Of a DNA stretch of 64,000 bases, positions 30,406-39,007 are shown piece by piece. The position numbers and the translations under genes were made by a program. Source of the DNA: Desulfonatronum sp. SC1 (GTDB taxonomy: Bacteria > Desulfobacterota > Desulfovibrionia > Desulfovibrionales > Desulfonatronaceae); assembly GCF_003046795.1 (NCBI RefSeq), contig NZ_PZKN01000016.1:30993-94992 (forward strand). The letters run 5' to 3'. Each line of letters begins with the position of its first letter. Within the stretch, counting starts at the first letter, position 1. Below the pieces are notes generated by a model that saw only the letters and a program-made list of their open reading frames with translations, made no database searches and was not told the DNA's origin.

Positions 30406-33138
30406 ATGCTGTTTTCTTTTGGCCCCGGTCCCCAAGGCCCATACGACCCGCGGGATCCGTTTCCGCAGTTCAAGGTCGAGGAGATGGATTTTTCCAAGTT
30501 TCATCGCTTCCTGCGGTTGGGTCTGCTTGGTTTGGCGTTGATCATCCTGTGGTCCGGACTGAACTGGGCCCAGGGATTTTACACTGACTGGCTGTGGTAC
30601 AGTTCCCTGGATCACCAAGGCGTGCTTTGGAAGGTCGTGACCACCAAAATATGGCTGTACCTGGGCGCGGTTCTCGTCTTTCTGGCCCTGGCCGTTCCCA
30701 ACCTGGTCGCGGTGGTGCGGACTACCGGACGGATGTTTCCAAGGGCCGGTCACAAACTCCCCCCTGGGATCTACGACTCCGCCCGGAGCGTGCTGGTCTG
30801 GCTCTCCGGAGGCGTGGTGGCCCTGGGGGCTTTTTTGTTGGCCTCCGGACCGGCTGGTGAGTGGAACGTCGTCCTGCGCTACCTGCACCAGGTGCCTTTC
30901 GGCGAGACCGATCCGATCTTCAACAACGACTATTCCTTTTACATCTTCGCCTTGCCGGCCCTGGAGTTTTTCCGGTCATGGCTGGTGGGCCTGACCGTGC
31001 TCGTGGCGATCATCGTCGCGGCCTTCTATTACCTGAACAGCATCCTGCGCGGCGAGGCCTTCGCCTTCCGGGGTCCGATTCTCTCGCATTTGGCCGTCCT
31101 GGGCGCGTTCCTTTTCGTGCTTATCGCCGCGGGCCATTGGCTCTCCAGGTACGACCTGCTCTATTCGACCATGGGCGCGGTCTACGGCGTGGGCTATACG
31201 GACAATCTTTTCAACATGCCCTCCAGGGCGTTCATGGCCGTGGTGGCCTTGGTCGCCGCGGGGGCGCTCCTGGCCGCGGCCAAGACCGGGCGCAAGGAAT
31301 TGGCCGTCTGGTCCGTGGGCGCGTGGTTCGGCCTGAATATCGTCCTGGGCAGCCTGGTTCCCGGGCTGATCCAGCGCTTGGTCGTGGAGCCCAGCGAGCT
31401 GGCGCGGGAAACTTCCTACCTGGCCAACAACATCAGCCACACCCGTCAGGCCTTTGGTCTGGAGGGTCTGCGGTCCATGAGCCATCCGGCCCTGGGCGAG
31501 GTGGACCATGCCACGGTGGAGGCCAACCAGGGCACCATCCAGAACATCCGGCTCTGGGATGAAGGTCCGCTGATGCAGAGCTACAACCAGATCCAGTTCT
31601 TCCGCCTGTACTACGACTTCCTGGCCGTGCATACCGATCGCTACATGGTAAACGATGAGCTGCGCCAGGTCATGCTGGCCACCCGCGAGCTTTCGGCGGA
31701 AAAACTGCCCACCGAGGCCCAGCGCTGGGTCAACCGGCACCTCCAGTTCACCCACGGCTATGGCGTGGCCATGAGCCCGGTGACCGAGGTCCAGTCCGGC
31801 GGCCGTCCGGACTTTTTCATCCGTGACCTCCCGCCCTCCGGGGAGATTCCCCTGGACCGCCCGGAACTCTACTACGGCCTGAAGAGCCTGGATTATGTGA
31901 TCGTGAACAGCCGGATGCAGGAGTTCAATTTCCCTGGCCCGGATGGCCCGGTGTACACCCACTACGAGGGCGACGGCGGGGTCCAGCTCGGCTCCTTCTT
32001 CCGCCGCCTGATGTACGCCTGGCAGTTCAAGGACGTGAACATCCTGATTTCCGGAGAGGTCACGCCGGAAAGCCGGATCCAGTACCGGCGCACAGTTCAG
32101 GAGCGCTTCACCACCGTGACCCCGTTCCTGCTGCGCGACCGGGAAGCCTATTCCGTGGTGGCCGACGGCCGGTTGTTCTGGATCCAGGACGCCTACACCA
32201 CCACCAGCCGCTATCCCTATTCCACTCCCTGGGAGCGGCGGTTCAACTACATCCGCAACAGCGTCAAGGCCGTGGTGGACGCCTATCACGGGACTCTCAC
32301 CTATTATGTCTTTGACGAGAGCGATCCGTTGATCCGCACCTACCAGGCCATGTTCCCCGAGTTGTTCAAGCCCCAGGAGGAGATGCCGGAGTATCTCCGG
32401 GCCCATGTCCGCTATCCCCAGGATATGTTCACGGTTCAGACCCAGATGCTGCTTCAGTACCACATGGAAGATCCGGTGGTCTTCTACAACAAGGAAGATC
32501 AGTGGTCCGTGCCCATGCAGCATTCCTTCGGCCAGACGGAAATCCTGCGGCCCTACTACATCGTGGCCCGGCTGCCCGGCGAAGAGAAGGAAGAATTCCT
32601 GCTCATCCAGCCCTTCACGCCCATCAACCGGCACAATCTGGTGGGCTGGATGGCCGCGCGCAGCGACGGGGAGAATTACGGCGACATGATCCTGTTCCGC
32701 TTCCCCACCGGCCGCCACGTGGACGGTCCCAGCCAGGTGGAGGCGCGCATCGACAACGACGCCGTCATATCCGAGCAGTTCACCTTGTGGGGCCAGGTCG
32801 GCTCCGAGGTCTTCCGGGGCATTCTTCTGGTCATCCCCATCGGGGATTCCATCCTCTACGCCGAACCGGTCTTCCTGCGCCCGGAAACCATTGATTTTCC
32901 GGAGCTGCGGCGGATCATCCTGGCCGACTCCCGGCAGGTGGTCATGCACCAGACCCTGGACGCCTCCATCAGCGCCCTGGTGGGCGACCTTCCGCCCGTG
33001 GCTCCGGTGGTGGAGACCGCGGAAGAAGAGGATGCGCGGAGGCCGCTGCTTCAGCTTCCGGACTTCAACCAGGGCTTGCGCGACGCCGTGGACAAGCTCC
33101 AGGAAGTGGTAGACCAGTTGCGTCGGTTGATGCAGTAA
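30406..33138 (+). CDS. UPF0182 family large membrane protein
   Basis: 910 residues. About seven membrane helices fill the first third (for example LGLLGLALIILWSGLNW, LYLGAVLVFLALAVPNLVAVV and LAVLGAFLFVLIAAGHWL), followed by a large non-membrane domain with family-typical NNISHTRQAFGL and YPQDMFTVQTQML. The function of UPF0182 proteins is not established. The ATG at 30406 is preferred: AAGGAGG sits at 30391-30397. It ends with a Gln/Leu-rich helix and is followed by a terminator. Divergent from thiL. Confidence 0.9.
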   Translation: MLFSFGPGPQGPYDPRDPFPQFKVEEMDFSKFHRFLRLGLLGLALIILWSGLNWAQGFYTDWLWYSSLDHQGVLWKVVTTKIWLYLGAVLVFLALAVPNLVAVVRTTGRMFPRAGHKLPPGIYDSARSVLVWLSGGVVALGAFLLASGPAGEWNVVLRYLHQVPFGETDPIFNNDYSFYIFALPALEFFRSWLVGLTVLVAIIVAAFYYLNSILRGEAFAFRGPILSHLAVLGAFLFVLIAAGHWLSRYDLLYSTMGAVYGVGYTDNLFNMPSRAFMAVVALVAAGALLAAAKTGRKELAVWSVGAWFGLNIVLGSLVPGLIQRLVVEPSELARETSYLANNISHTRQAFGLEGLRSMSHPALGEVDHATVEANQGTIQNIRLWDEGPLMQSYNQIQFFRLYYDFLAVHTDRYMVNDELRQVMLATRELSAEKLPTEAQRWVNRHLQFTHGYGVAMSPVTEVQSGGRPDFFIRDLPPSGEIPLDRPELYYGLKSLDYVIVNSRMQEFNFPGPDGPVYTHYEGDGGVQLGSFFRRLMYAWQFKDVNILISGEVTPESRIQYRRTVQERFTTVTPFLLRDREAYSVVADGRLFWIQDAYTTTSRYPYSTPWERRFNYIRNSVKAVVDAYHGTLTYYVFDESDPLIRTYQAMFPELFKPQEEMPEYLRAHVRYPQDMFTVQTQMLLQYHMEDPVVFYNKEDQWSVPMQHSFGQTEILRPYYIVARLPGEEKEEFLLIQPFTPINRHNLVGWMAARSDGENYGDMILFRFPTGRHVDGPSQVEARIDNDAVISEQFTLWGQVGSEVFRGILLVIPIGDSILYAEPVFLRPETIDFPELRRIILADSRQVVMHQTLDASISALVGDLPPVAPVVETAEEEDARRPLLQLPDFNQGLRDAVDKLQEVVDQLRRLMQ

Positions 33139-33211
33139 GCGTTTCCAAATAGGCCTCTCCAAAGAGACTACCGGGAGGCCTTCCTGACGGACCTTTCCGG
33201 TAACGAACCCG

Positions 33212-33266
33212 AGACCGCGCCCGTTTTGCGTCGTCCACGCGACGACCAAACGGGCGCGGTCTTTTC
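33212..33266 (+). terminator. Intrinsic terminator after UPF0182
   Basis: AGACCGCGCCCGTTT (33212-33226) pairs perfectly with AAACGGGCGCGGTCT (33248-33262), with a smaller inner stem GTCGT/GACGAC, and is followed by TTTT. Confidence 0.8.
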
Positions 33267-33318
33267 TCTCCGTGACATTATCCGCGGTCGTCACGGCCAG
33301 CGCGAATTTCTCTGATGC

Positions 33319-33370
33319 TTGTGCAGTTTTTTGCATGCTTGTGCAATCATGTTTGTGCAGTTTTTTGCAT
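33319..33370 (+). repeat. Three direct repeats upstream of the ZraP-like gene
   Basis: An 18-base sequence beginning TTGTGCAG occurs exactly at 33319-33336 and 33353-33370 (period 34). A shorter copy, TTGTGCAATCAT, lies between at 33339-33350. The array sits 60-110 bases upstream of a sigma-54-like promoter and so is a good candidate for an activator or repressor binding site. Confidence 0.65.
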
Positions 33371-33430
33371 ATCCATGGTGAGGTTAGATGGTATCTACAT
33401 CTTAGCTTTGATATTGTTGATTTTTATTTT

Positions 33431-33447
33431 TTGGCATGCCCTTTGTA
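33431..33447 (+). promoter_or_regulatory. Sigma-54-like (-24/-12) promoter of the ZraP-like gene
   Basis: TTGGCATGCCCTTTGTA keeps GG at -24 and GT in place of the consensus GC at -12, with the required ten-base spacing. It is followed about 50 bases later by AGGAGG and the gene start. E. coli zraP is known to be sigma-54 dependent, which supports the reading; the -12 element is imperfect. Confidence 0.5.
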
Positions 33448-33496
33448 GTATGATAAGCATTCATTCACCATAACCACCTGAAGCAGGAGGCAATTT

Positions 33497-34018
33497 ATGC
33501 GACGTTTTCTTTCCACCAGTGCGATACTTCTTGTGTTTGCCCTGATCTCCGTACCCGTTCTGGCGCAACACCAGCACGGTCCCGGTCAACCCGGCAAGCC
33601 AGGGGCTGAGGTGCAACAGCGTCAGCACGGCGCCGGACATCCGGTGCTCGGCAACCTCTCCGAGGAGCAACAGGAAGCAATGGTCGCGCTGTTCGCGGAG
33701 CACCGCAAGCACATGATGCAGCACAACCTGCACCTGCGTGCCAAGCAGGCCGAACTGGACGTGCTCCTGGCCGCCCCGGAGTTCCAGCAGGCCCAGATTG
33801 ACACCGTGACTGCCGAAATCATCACCCTGAAGGGCGAAGCCATGAAGCTCAGGAACGATCTGCGGCGCAAGGTTTTCGAGGAAACCGGGCACCTGATGCA
33901 GGGCGGCACGGGCGGCAGAGGTCACGGTATGTCGGACCGCGGCAAGATGTCCGGCAAGAAAGGCCGGATGGGAAACTGCCCGATGATGTCCGGGCACGGA
34001 GCGCGATCGGCTGAATAA
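33497..34018 (+). CDS. ZraP/Spy-like periplasmic metal-response protein
   Basis: 173 residues with signal peptide (MRRFLSTSAILLVFALISVP, cut near VLA/QHQ). The mature protein is His/Gln-rich at both ends (QHQHGPGQ; GHGMSDRG; NCPMMSGHGA) with a helical core, LSEEQQEAMVALFAEHRKHM. This fits the LTXXQ/ZraP/Spy group: periplasmic, oligomeric, zinc-binding or chaperone. The downstream gene is a ZraS-like sensor kinase, as in the zra system. It is followed by a strong terminator, so the kinase needs its own promoter or read-through. Confidence 0.8.
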   Translation: MRRFLSTSAILLVFALISVPVLAQHQHGPGQPGKPGAEVQQRQHGAGHPVLGNLSEEQQEAMVALFAEHRKHMMQHNLHLRAKQAELDVLLAAPEFQQAQIDTVTAEIITLKGEAMKLRNDLRRKVFEETGHLMQGGTGGRGHGMSDRGKMSGKKGRMGNCPMMSGHGARSAE

Positions 34019-34031
34019 CATCTTAAAAAAC

Positions 34032-34064
34032 AAAAATGCCGCCCGGAAGACGGGCGGCATTTTT
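34032..34064 (+). terminator. Intrinsic terminator after the ZraP-like gene
   Basis: Perfect 14-base stem: AAAAATGCCGCCCG (34032-34045) with CGGGCGGCATTTTT (34051-34064), loop GAAGA. It also shows that an open frame running through here is not the start of the kinase. Confidence 0.9.
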
Positions 34065-34110
34065 GTTTATGTTCATAACACCACTCAATAACGCTTCACA
34101 ATGCTTCGCC

Positions 34111-35865
34111 ATGCACATCCTGCCGGCCATCCACCGCGAAACGCGCTACCTTATGCCCTTGTTGGCCATGGTTCTGCTCGGGTTGAGCCTGATCTTCGTC
34201 ACCTGGCAGAACCTGCGGCATCAGCGACAGGCCGTTGAGCAGCACATGGTGCTGGCGGCCCGGGCCGTGGCCATGGGCATCGAGGGCAACATGGCTTGGC
34301 GGATGCGCGGGCCTTCGCGGACGGCCACGCCCAGGGTTTCGGGCAAGGAATTTCTTCAGGAACTACTGACCTCCCCGGACCTGGTTCTTGTCGGCGTCGT
34401 GGGGCCTTCCGGGCAGATGGTGCTCGCTTCCGAAGACCCGGAGAGCTTTCCGACGCTTCCTCCAGCCGCTTTGGAAACCCTGCGGGACGAACGGCAGTGG
34501 CACGGATTCGCCCGTCACCAGGGCCAGGATATCCTGCTCTACGTCCATCAACTCCGGCAGCCCGCCGCCCGGCACATGCATGAAACCTTTCTCTCCCCGG
34601 GCCATCACGCCCCGGGCCATGCCTCTTATCTCGTCCTCGGCCTGGACATGAGCGAGCATCTGGTCATGTACCATGACGCGCGGCGCGCGGCGCTCTGGCA
34701 GGGCGGCTACGTGCTGGCCACGGTGGTCCTGTTGTGGATCGGGGCGATGAAGCTGTTGCAGCGCCGGGAACAAAGCGCCAAAGTCAAGGAATTGGAGCAG
34801 TTTCAGGCCAAGCTGGTGGACAACCTGCCGGACGGCTTGCTGACCGTGGACACCGAAGGCGTGATCCGCGGGGCCAATCCTTCGGCCGTGGCCTTGCTGG
34901 GCGGAGACGGGCCGTTGCCCGGCCGTCGCTGGATTGATCTCGCTCTCAACCAACAGTCTGGCTGGGAGTCAAACCGGCCCGGTGAGCCGCGAGCGGAACC
35001 AGGGGCCGCGCCGAGCCCGAATGCGGGTCCCGCGTCAGGGCCGCCGGGGATGTTCTGGCGGAACTACTCCTTCGCGGATCGCCATCTGGAAATTCTGGCC
35101 GTGCCCTTGCGGGCGGATGAGCGGGAGTTGGGCGAACGTCTGGTGCTGGTCCGAGATCGGACCGAAATCAAAAAGCTGGAAGACAGCCTGCAGGAGTCCG
35201 AACGGCTGGCGGCCATCGGCAGGTTGGCCGCGGCCGTGGCCCATGAAATCCGCAATCCGCTCAGTGCCCTGCGCGGATTCGCTCAGTTTTTCGCCGGCAA
35301 GCTGGCTGGTCGCGAACCCGAGGAAACCTACGCCCGGACCATGGTCGCCGAGGCCGACCGCCTGAACCGGGTGATTACGGACCTGCTCTTCCTGGCCAAG
35401 CCCAAGCCGCCTCAAAAAAACGCGGTCCGACTGACCGAATTGCTGGAGAGCGTCGAAGATCTGCTGCGCACCGACCTTGATCGCCACGGAATCGAGGTTC
35501 GCCGCCATTTTGGCGAGGAGCGAACCGTCTGGGCCGACCCGGACCTACTCAAGCAGTGCCTGCTTAATCTGCTCATGAACGCAATCCAGGCCGTGGCGGA
35601 AAACAAGGGCGACACAACGGGCGTCATCGACGTTCACATGGAGCCGGGGAGCGAGGGGCTCTGGGTTGTGGTACGGGACAACGGCCCGGGCATGGACGCC
35701 CAACAACGCCAACGCGCCCTGGAGCCGTTCTACACCACGCGCAAGGACGGCTCCGGATTGGGGCTGGCCATTGTGCACAAAATCGTGCGCGACCACGGAG
35801 GGCGGCTGGAAATATCCTCATCGCCCGGCCAAGGTGCTCGAATCAGCCTGTTCTTTCCGGAATAA
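34111..35865 (+). CDS. Sensor histidine kinase, ZraS-like
   Basis: 584 residues from the ATG at 34111; upstream in-frame codons lie in the terminator. Two membrane helices (about 14-32 and 200-220) flank a periplasmic sensor domain that includes His-rich HETFLSPGHHAPGH at about 160-173, suggesting metal sensing. A PAS-like segment follows (QFQAKLVDNLPDGLLTVDTEG), then a phospho-acceptor AVAHEIRNPLSALRGFAQFF and a GHKL ATPase with NLLMNAIQAV, DNGPGMD and SGLGLAIV. No response regulator is adjacent; a sigma-54 activator lies at 42.6 kb but it has a GAF, not a receiver, domain. Confidence 0.88.
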   Translation: MHILPAIHRETRYLMPLLAMVLLGLSLIFVTWQNLRHQRQAVEQHMVLAARAVAMGIEGNMAWRMRGPSRTATPRVSGKEFLQELLTSPDLVLVGVVGPSGQMVLASEDPESFPTLPPAALETLRDERQWHGFARHQGQDILLYVHQLRQPAARHMHETFLSPGHHAPGHASYLVLGLDMSEHLVMYHDARRAALWQGGYVLATVVLLWIGAMKLLQRREQSAKVKELEQFQAKLVDNLPDGLLTVDTEGVIRGANPSAVALLGGDGPLPGRRWIDLALNQQSGWESNRPGEPRAEPGAAPSPNAGPASGPPGMFWRNYSFADRHLEILAVPLRADERELGERLVLVRDRTEIKKLEDSLQESERLAAIGRLAAAVAHEIRNPLSALRGFAQFFAGKLAGREPEETYARTMVAEADRLNRVITDLLFLAKPKPPQKNAVRLTELLESVEDLLRTDLDRHGIEVRRHFGEERTVWADPDLLKQCLLNLLMNAIQAVAENKGDTTGVIDVHMEPGSEGLWVVVRDNGPGMDAQQRQRALEPFYTTRKDGSGLGLAIVHKIVRDHGGRLEISSSPGQGARISLFFPE

Positions 35866-35907
35866 TCCATTATAGGTTCAATCGACTGTTTTTTTTCATA
35901 ACAACCT

Positions 35908-36083
35908 GTTCCCGCGACGCATCCGCGTCGCGGGAACGGGCCGGGGCTGACTGCGTCCAGTCGGTTGCCCTCGCCGCGGATGCCGCGTCGAGAACAACCG
36001 ACTGGACCGGACTTCGGCCTGTCCTTCCGCAAGCGAGCTTGCTCCAGTACAGGCCGAAGCCGGTCAGCCCCGGCCCGTTATGG
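35908..36083. repeat. Nested palindromic repeat element (four-helix fold)
   Basis: A 13-base hairpin (35908-35920 with 35925-35937, loop ATCC) is followed by a branched structure. Its outer 17-base stem joins 35935-35951 to 36063-36079. Inside are a 13-base stem (35955-35967 with 35995-36007) and an 11-base stem (36012-36022 with 36049-36059). Each inner stem carries a smaller hairpin (CGCGG-atg-CCGCG; GCAAG-cgag-CTTGC). CATAAC at 35897 and GTTATG at 36077 mirror each other at the ends. A shorter copy lies at 63240-63282. Confidence 0.75.
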
Positions 36084-36088
36084 TTTGA

Positions 36089-36687
36089 TCATCTCCGTCG
36101 ACACCAATTATCTACTTCCATTCTCTACTTCCCGCGCAACTTCATCAAGCGACCGCTGTTGCTGAACAATTCCGGTTTGTTTTCAAAACCGTCCTGCCCT
36201 TGTTGCTCATTCTCTTTTTGCTGGAGCCGGCATTCGGCTATCTTGGGATGGACGGACTGCTGGATCTGCTGGTTGGGTCAATCATGGTCATGGCCGGATT
36301 GCTTTGTTCCTTCAGGGGGTCAATGTTGCCGTCACTCCTCTGGGGAGGGCCATCGGCTCCCAACTGCCCCAGAAAACGTCCACGGCCATCCTTGTCATGA
36401 TCGCCTTTTTCCTGGCCTTGGTGATCAACGCCTCCGACCCGGCGGTGCATATCCTGGCCGGACATGTCGACACCATAACACCCGACGACTCCGTGTCTCC
36501 CTGGCTGTTGATCGCCTGTATCGCCTTGGGCATCGGCAGTTTCCTCTGTCTGGCCCTGTTCCGGGTGCTGCTTGGGATTCGAAACTCCATCATTTTCGCC
36601 GTAGGTTACGGACTGGTCCTGGTATTGGCGTTTTTCACCCCCGAGGCATTCGTGCCTCTGGACGCGGTTACCGGTCTGGACATCTAG
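36089..36687 (+). pseudogene. Decayed DUF1538 membrane protein
   Basis: Two overlapping frames together resemble a DUF1538 permease-like domain. Up to about 36301 one frame reads FKTVLPLLLILFLLEPAFGY and MDGLLDLLVGSIMVMAGLL; from 36304 the next reads FLQGVNVAVTPLGRAIGSQL and continues through two more membrane segments to TAG at 36685. One extra T near 36302-36304 would join them. No start codon with a Shine-Dalgarno is visible in the first frame, and the protein stops at FVPLDAVTGLDI, short of where family members usually continue. So it looks cut at both ends as well as frameshifted. A P-II gene follows, the usual partner of DUF1538. Confidence 0.7.
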
Positions 36688-36726
36688 CGACCCTTCCACA
36701 TAGAATGGTTTCTCAAGGAGTTAAGC

Positions 36727-37052
36727 ATGGACGCCGAGTTGTCTTTTGACATGATCGTGACCATCGTGAACAAAGGCGGAAGCGAAAAGATCGTCAACGC
36801 CTCCAAATCCGCTGGGGCCGAAGGCGGCACTGTCATGCCCGGCCGCGGCGCGGGGATTCGAGAAAAAAGAAGTTTTGGGGCATTCCCATAGAACCGGAAA
36901 AAGACATTGTGCTGACCATCGCCCCGCAGGATAAAACGCAGGCTATTCTTGATTCCATCGTGAAACAGGGTAGCCTGAACACGCCGGGCGCCGGCATCGC
37001 CTTTGTCGTGGATTTGAAAAAAGTCACCGGCAGCTGCCATTTATGTCAATAA
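36727..37052 (+). pseudogene. Frameshifted P-II family regulator
   Basis: The ATG at 36727 starts MDAELSFDMIVTIVNKGGSE, after AAGGAG. The frame stops at 36889-36891 after 54 codons. One extra A in the run at 36863-36868 would continue it as FWGIPIEPEKDIVLTIA and NTPGAGIAFVVDLKKVTG to TAA at 37050-37052, giving 108 residues, the normal size. This is the P-II-like type that lies beside DUF1538 genes. Both partners being broken suggests loss of the module, unless it is assembly error. Confidence 0.75.
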
Positions 37053-37152
37053 TCGGCTTCAGAATTGGTGTTTGGTAAGTGATAGTCGGTATGTTGAGCG
37101 AAACGTCACTTTTGGAATGCATAGAGAGATACCACCAGTCAGGGGAATATAC

Positions 37153-37503
37153 GTGCGACTTCTGTTTTTATTGCTCGTTTTTTTCTCGTTGCCGGTTTAC
37201 GCTGCGGACTGGGAAAAGGCTGGCAGCAGGGGAATGATGGAGTTTGTCGTGGTCAATCAAGAGAAAACCGCGGAAAAAGAGGTGTATCTCGAGGCAATAA
37301 ACATCATCTGCGCTCCGGACCAATTCTGCCATGTCATGTTCTGGTCAGACAAGAGTCATGTCCCAACGTCATGGCCCATGACCGAAAAGCAATGGCGAAC
37401 AATGACCTTGGACTATTTTTTCAATCCAAAATCAAAAGAGAAGACGTTTACTTGGAATTGTGATTTTTTTGATGAGCAAAACTGTGGAGACGACACTGAT
37501 TGA
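37153..37503 (+). CDS. Small secreted protein of unknown function
   Basis: 116 residues from the GTG at 37153, with AGGGGA six bases upstream. The signal peptide is VRLLFLLLVFFSLPVYA with cleavage likely after YAA or YA. The mature part has four Cys (IICAPDQFCHVMFW; WNCDFFDEQNC), able to form disulfides in the periplasm. I do not recognise a family. It is more AT-rich than its neighbours and converges on the M24 peptidase gene. Confidence 0.6.
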   Translation: MRLLFLLLVFFSLPVYAADWEKAGSRGMMEFVVVNQEKTAEKEVYLEAINIICAPDQFCHVMFWSDKSHVPTSWPMTEKQWRTMTLDYFFNPKSKEKTFTWNCDFFDEQNCGDDTD

Positions 37504-37601
37504 CGAAATAGGCGTCGTCACAAGTGGATGATTTGCCCGGCTTTGCGGCAAATGCGCGGTCGCCTTTTCCGATGTTCCGAAGCCATTATCCGCGAAAAAC
37601 C

Positions 37602-38834
37602 TCACCCCGGTTCGACGCAGATCATGGAAAAATCGCTTCCAGTTAGGCACCGCCCGCCGTCCGGGGTGACCTCGAAGGTGTTTTCCACCCCGACCATGCC
37701 CAGTCCGGGCAGGCCGATCTTCGGTTCCAGGGCCAGGACCATGCCCTGTTCCAGCGGGGCTTCGAAACCCTTGGCCAGGGCCGGCCATTCGTCGATGGCC
37801 AGGCCGATGCCGTGGCCCAGAAAGCGGACCTTGTTCCCGCCCAGGGCCATGAACCCTTCGCCCCAGCCGTCTTGTTCGGCCCAGTCCCAGCAATGCTGGA
37901 ACAACTGGCTCGGAACGGCTCCGGGTCGCAGGTTCTCAGCCAACCACCCCTGGACGGCGATGCAGAAGTCATGGGCGCGGTGCGCCTGCTCGGGAATATC
38001 CTCGCAAGCTCCCGCCCAATAGACCTGGGTCTTGTCCGTCTGGTAGCCTTCCAGGCCGAAGCCCACGTCCAGGGTCAGTGGGGTCCCGGCTTTCCAGACC
38101 GTTCCGGCATATCCCATGTGGGTCACGGCCGGGTGGGCCCCGCGCAGCCCCACCGGGCCGTCGAACACGCTGGGATAGTTGGCGCTGTCACCAGCGGACA
38201 CGTGGCCCAGGAAAATTTCCTCCCCATGGTTTTGCATCCGTAACAGCCCGTGATGTCCCTGGCTGAAAAACACCTCCCAGATTCGGATCGAGATTTCCCG
38301 CTCGGTCATGCCCGGGGCAATCCGCTCCGCCAGCAACTCCCGCAGGCAATGGTCATGCCGAGCGCCGACCAGGCGCATCTTGGCCAGCTCCCACGGGGTC
38401 TTGACGGCCCTGGTCTGGTTCAGCACGCCATCGGCGGAACGCAGGTCATGTCCGCTCAGGTGCCTGGCCAAGCCCTGACCCAGAGCCCAGGTCAATCCGG
38501 ACATCTCCACGCCGACCGATTCGGACAGGGGTGAACCAGCTTCCGCAGCAAGACCGGGCAATTCCCGAAACGACCGGTAAACCGCCACCTGCTCCACCGC
38601 GGACTCCAGCCTGACCCGCTCGATGCCTTTGCGCACCAGCAACACCGGCCGCCCTTCCAGCGGCAGCCAGAACACCCCGTTGACCCAGGTTCCGGTGAAG
38701 TAATAGATGTTCATCCGCGAAAAAACGAACACGCCTCCCGCGTCGGGCAACTGGGTCCGCAACAGGGACCGACATCGCTCCCAACGCCGAACCAACTCTT
38801 CTTCCGGGATGCGCTCCAAGGCCTCAAAACTCAT
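37602..38834 (-). CDS. M24 family metallopeptidase (Xaa-Pro aminopeptidase-like)
   Basis: 410 residues with the N-terminal creatinase-like domain (FVFSRMNIYYFTGTWVNG) and a C-terminal pita-bread catalytic domain. Metal ligands are visible: Asp in TLDVGFGLEGYQTDKTQ, His in FLGHGIGLAIDEWP, Glu in LALEPKIGLPGLG and in GVENTFEVTPDG. It removes N-terminal residues preceding proline or acts on a related small substrate. Single gene on the minus strand. Confidence 0.9.
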   Translation of the reverse strand: MSFEALERIPEEELVRRWERCRSLLRTQLPDAGGVFVFSRMNIYYFTGTWVNGVFWLPLEGRPVLLVRKGIERVRLESAVEQVAVYRSFRELPGLAAEAGSPLSESVGVEMSGLTWALGQGLARHLSGHDLRSADGVLNQTRAVKTPWELAKMRLVGARHDHCLRELLAERIAPGMTEREISIRIWEVFFSQGHHGLLRMQNHGEEIFLGHVSAGDSANYPSVFDGPVGLRGAHPAVTHMGYAGTVWKAGTPLTLDVGFGLEGYQTDKTQVYWAGACEDIPEQAHRAHDFCIAVQGWLAENLRPGAVPSQLFQHCWDWAEQDGWGEGFMALGGNKVRFLGHGIGLAIDEWPALAKGFEAPLEQGMVLALEPKIGLPGLGMVGVENTFEVTPDGGRCLTGSDFSMICVEPG

Positions 38835-38975
38835 TATCTACCTCCATTTCAGTACTGATGGCCAACAGCTGAAATATGCCTCGGCCTCCCCCAGTGCGGA
38901 AGAGGGCCGTTGATCATCAAGGGGTTGTAGGGTGTGGAAGCCGGATTGCTCCAAGCCTTTTCGTGAAAAACTTGC

Positions 38976-38998
38976 TTTGGTCCCATAATGGGACTAAA
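38976..38998. promoter_or_regulatory. Operator palindrome of higBA
   Basis: GTCCCAT (38980-38986) and ATGGGAC (38988-38994) are perfect inverted copies around one A. Flanking TTT and AAA extend the symmetry past one mismatch. It ends about ten bases before higB, the expected place for HigA autorepression. Confidence 0.7.
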
Positions 38999-39007
38999 AG
39001 AGGGGGC

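Noticed and set aside
30976..33336. 786-codon open frame on the minus strand opposite the UPF0182 gene
   Set aside because: High-GC shadow of a clear family gene; no family character, Gly/His/Gln-rich composition.
35897..36083. The 36-kb repeat as a true integron attC site
   Set aside because: Ends do not fit GTTRRRY, the outer stem lacks extrahelical bases and the length is above the usual range; kept only as a repeat.
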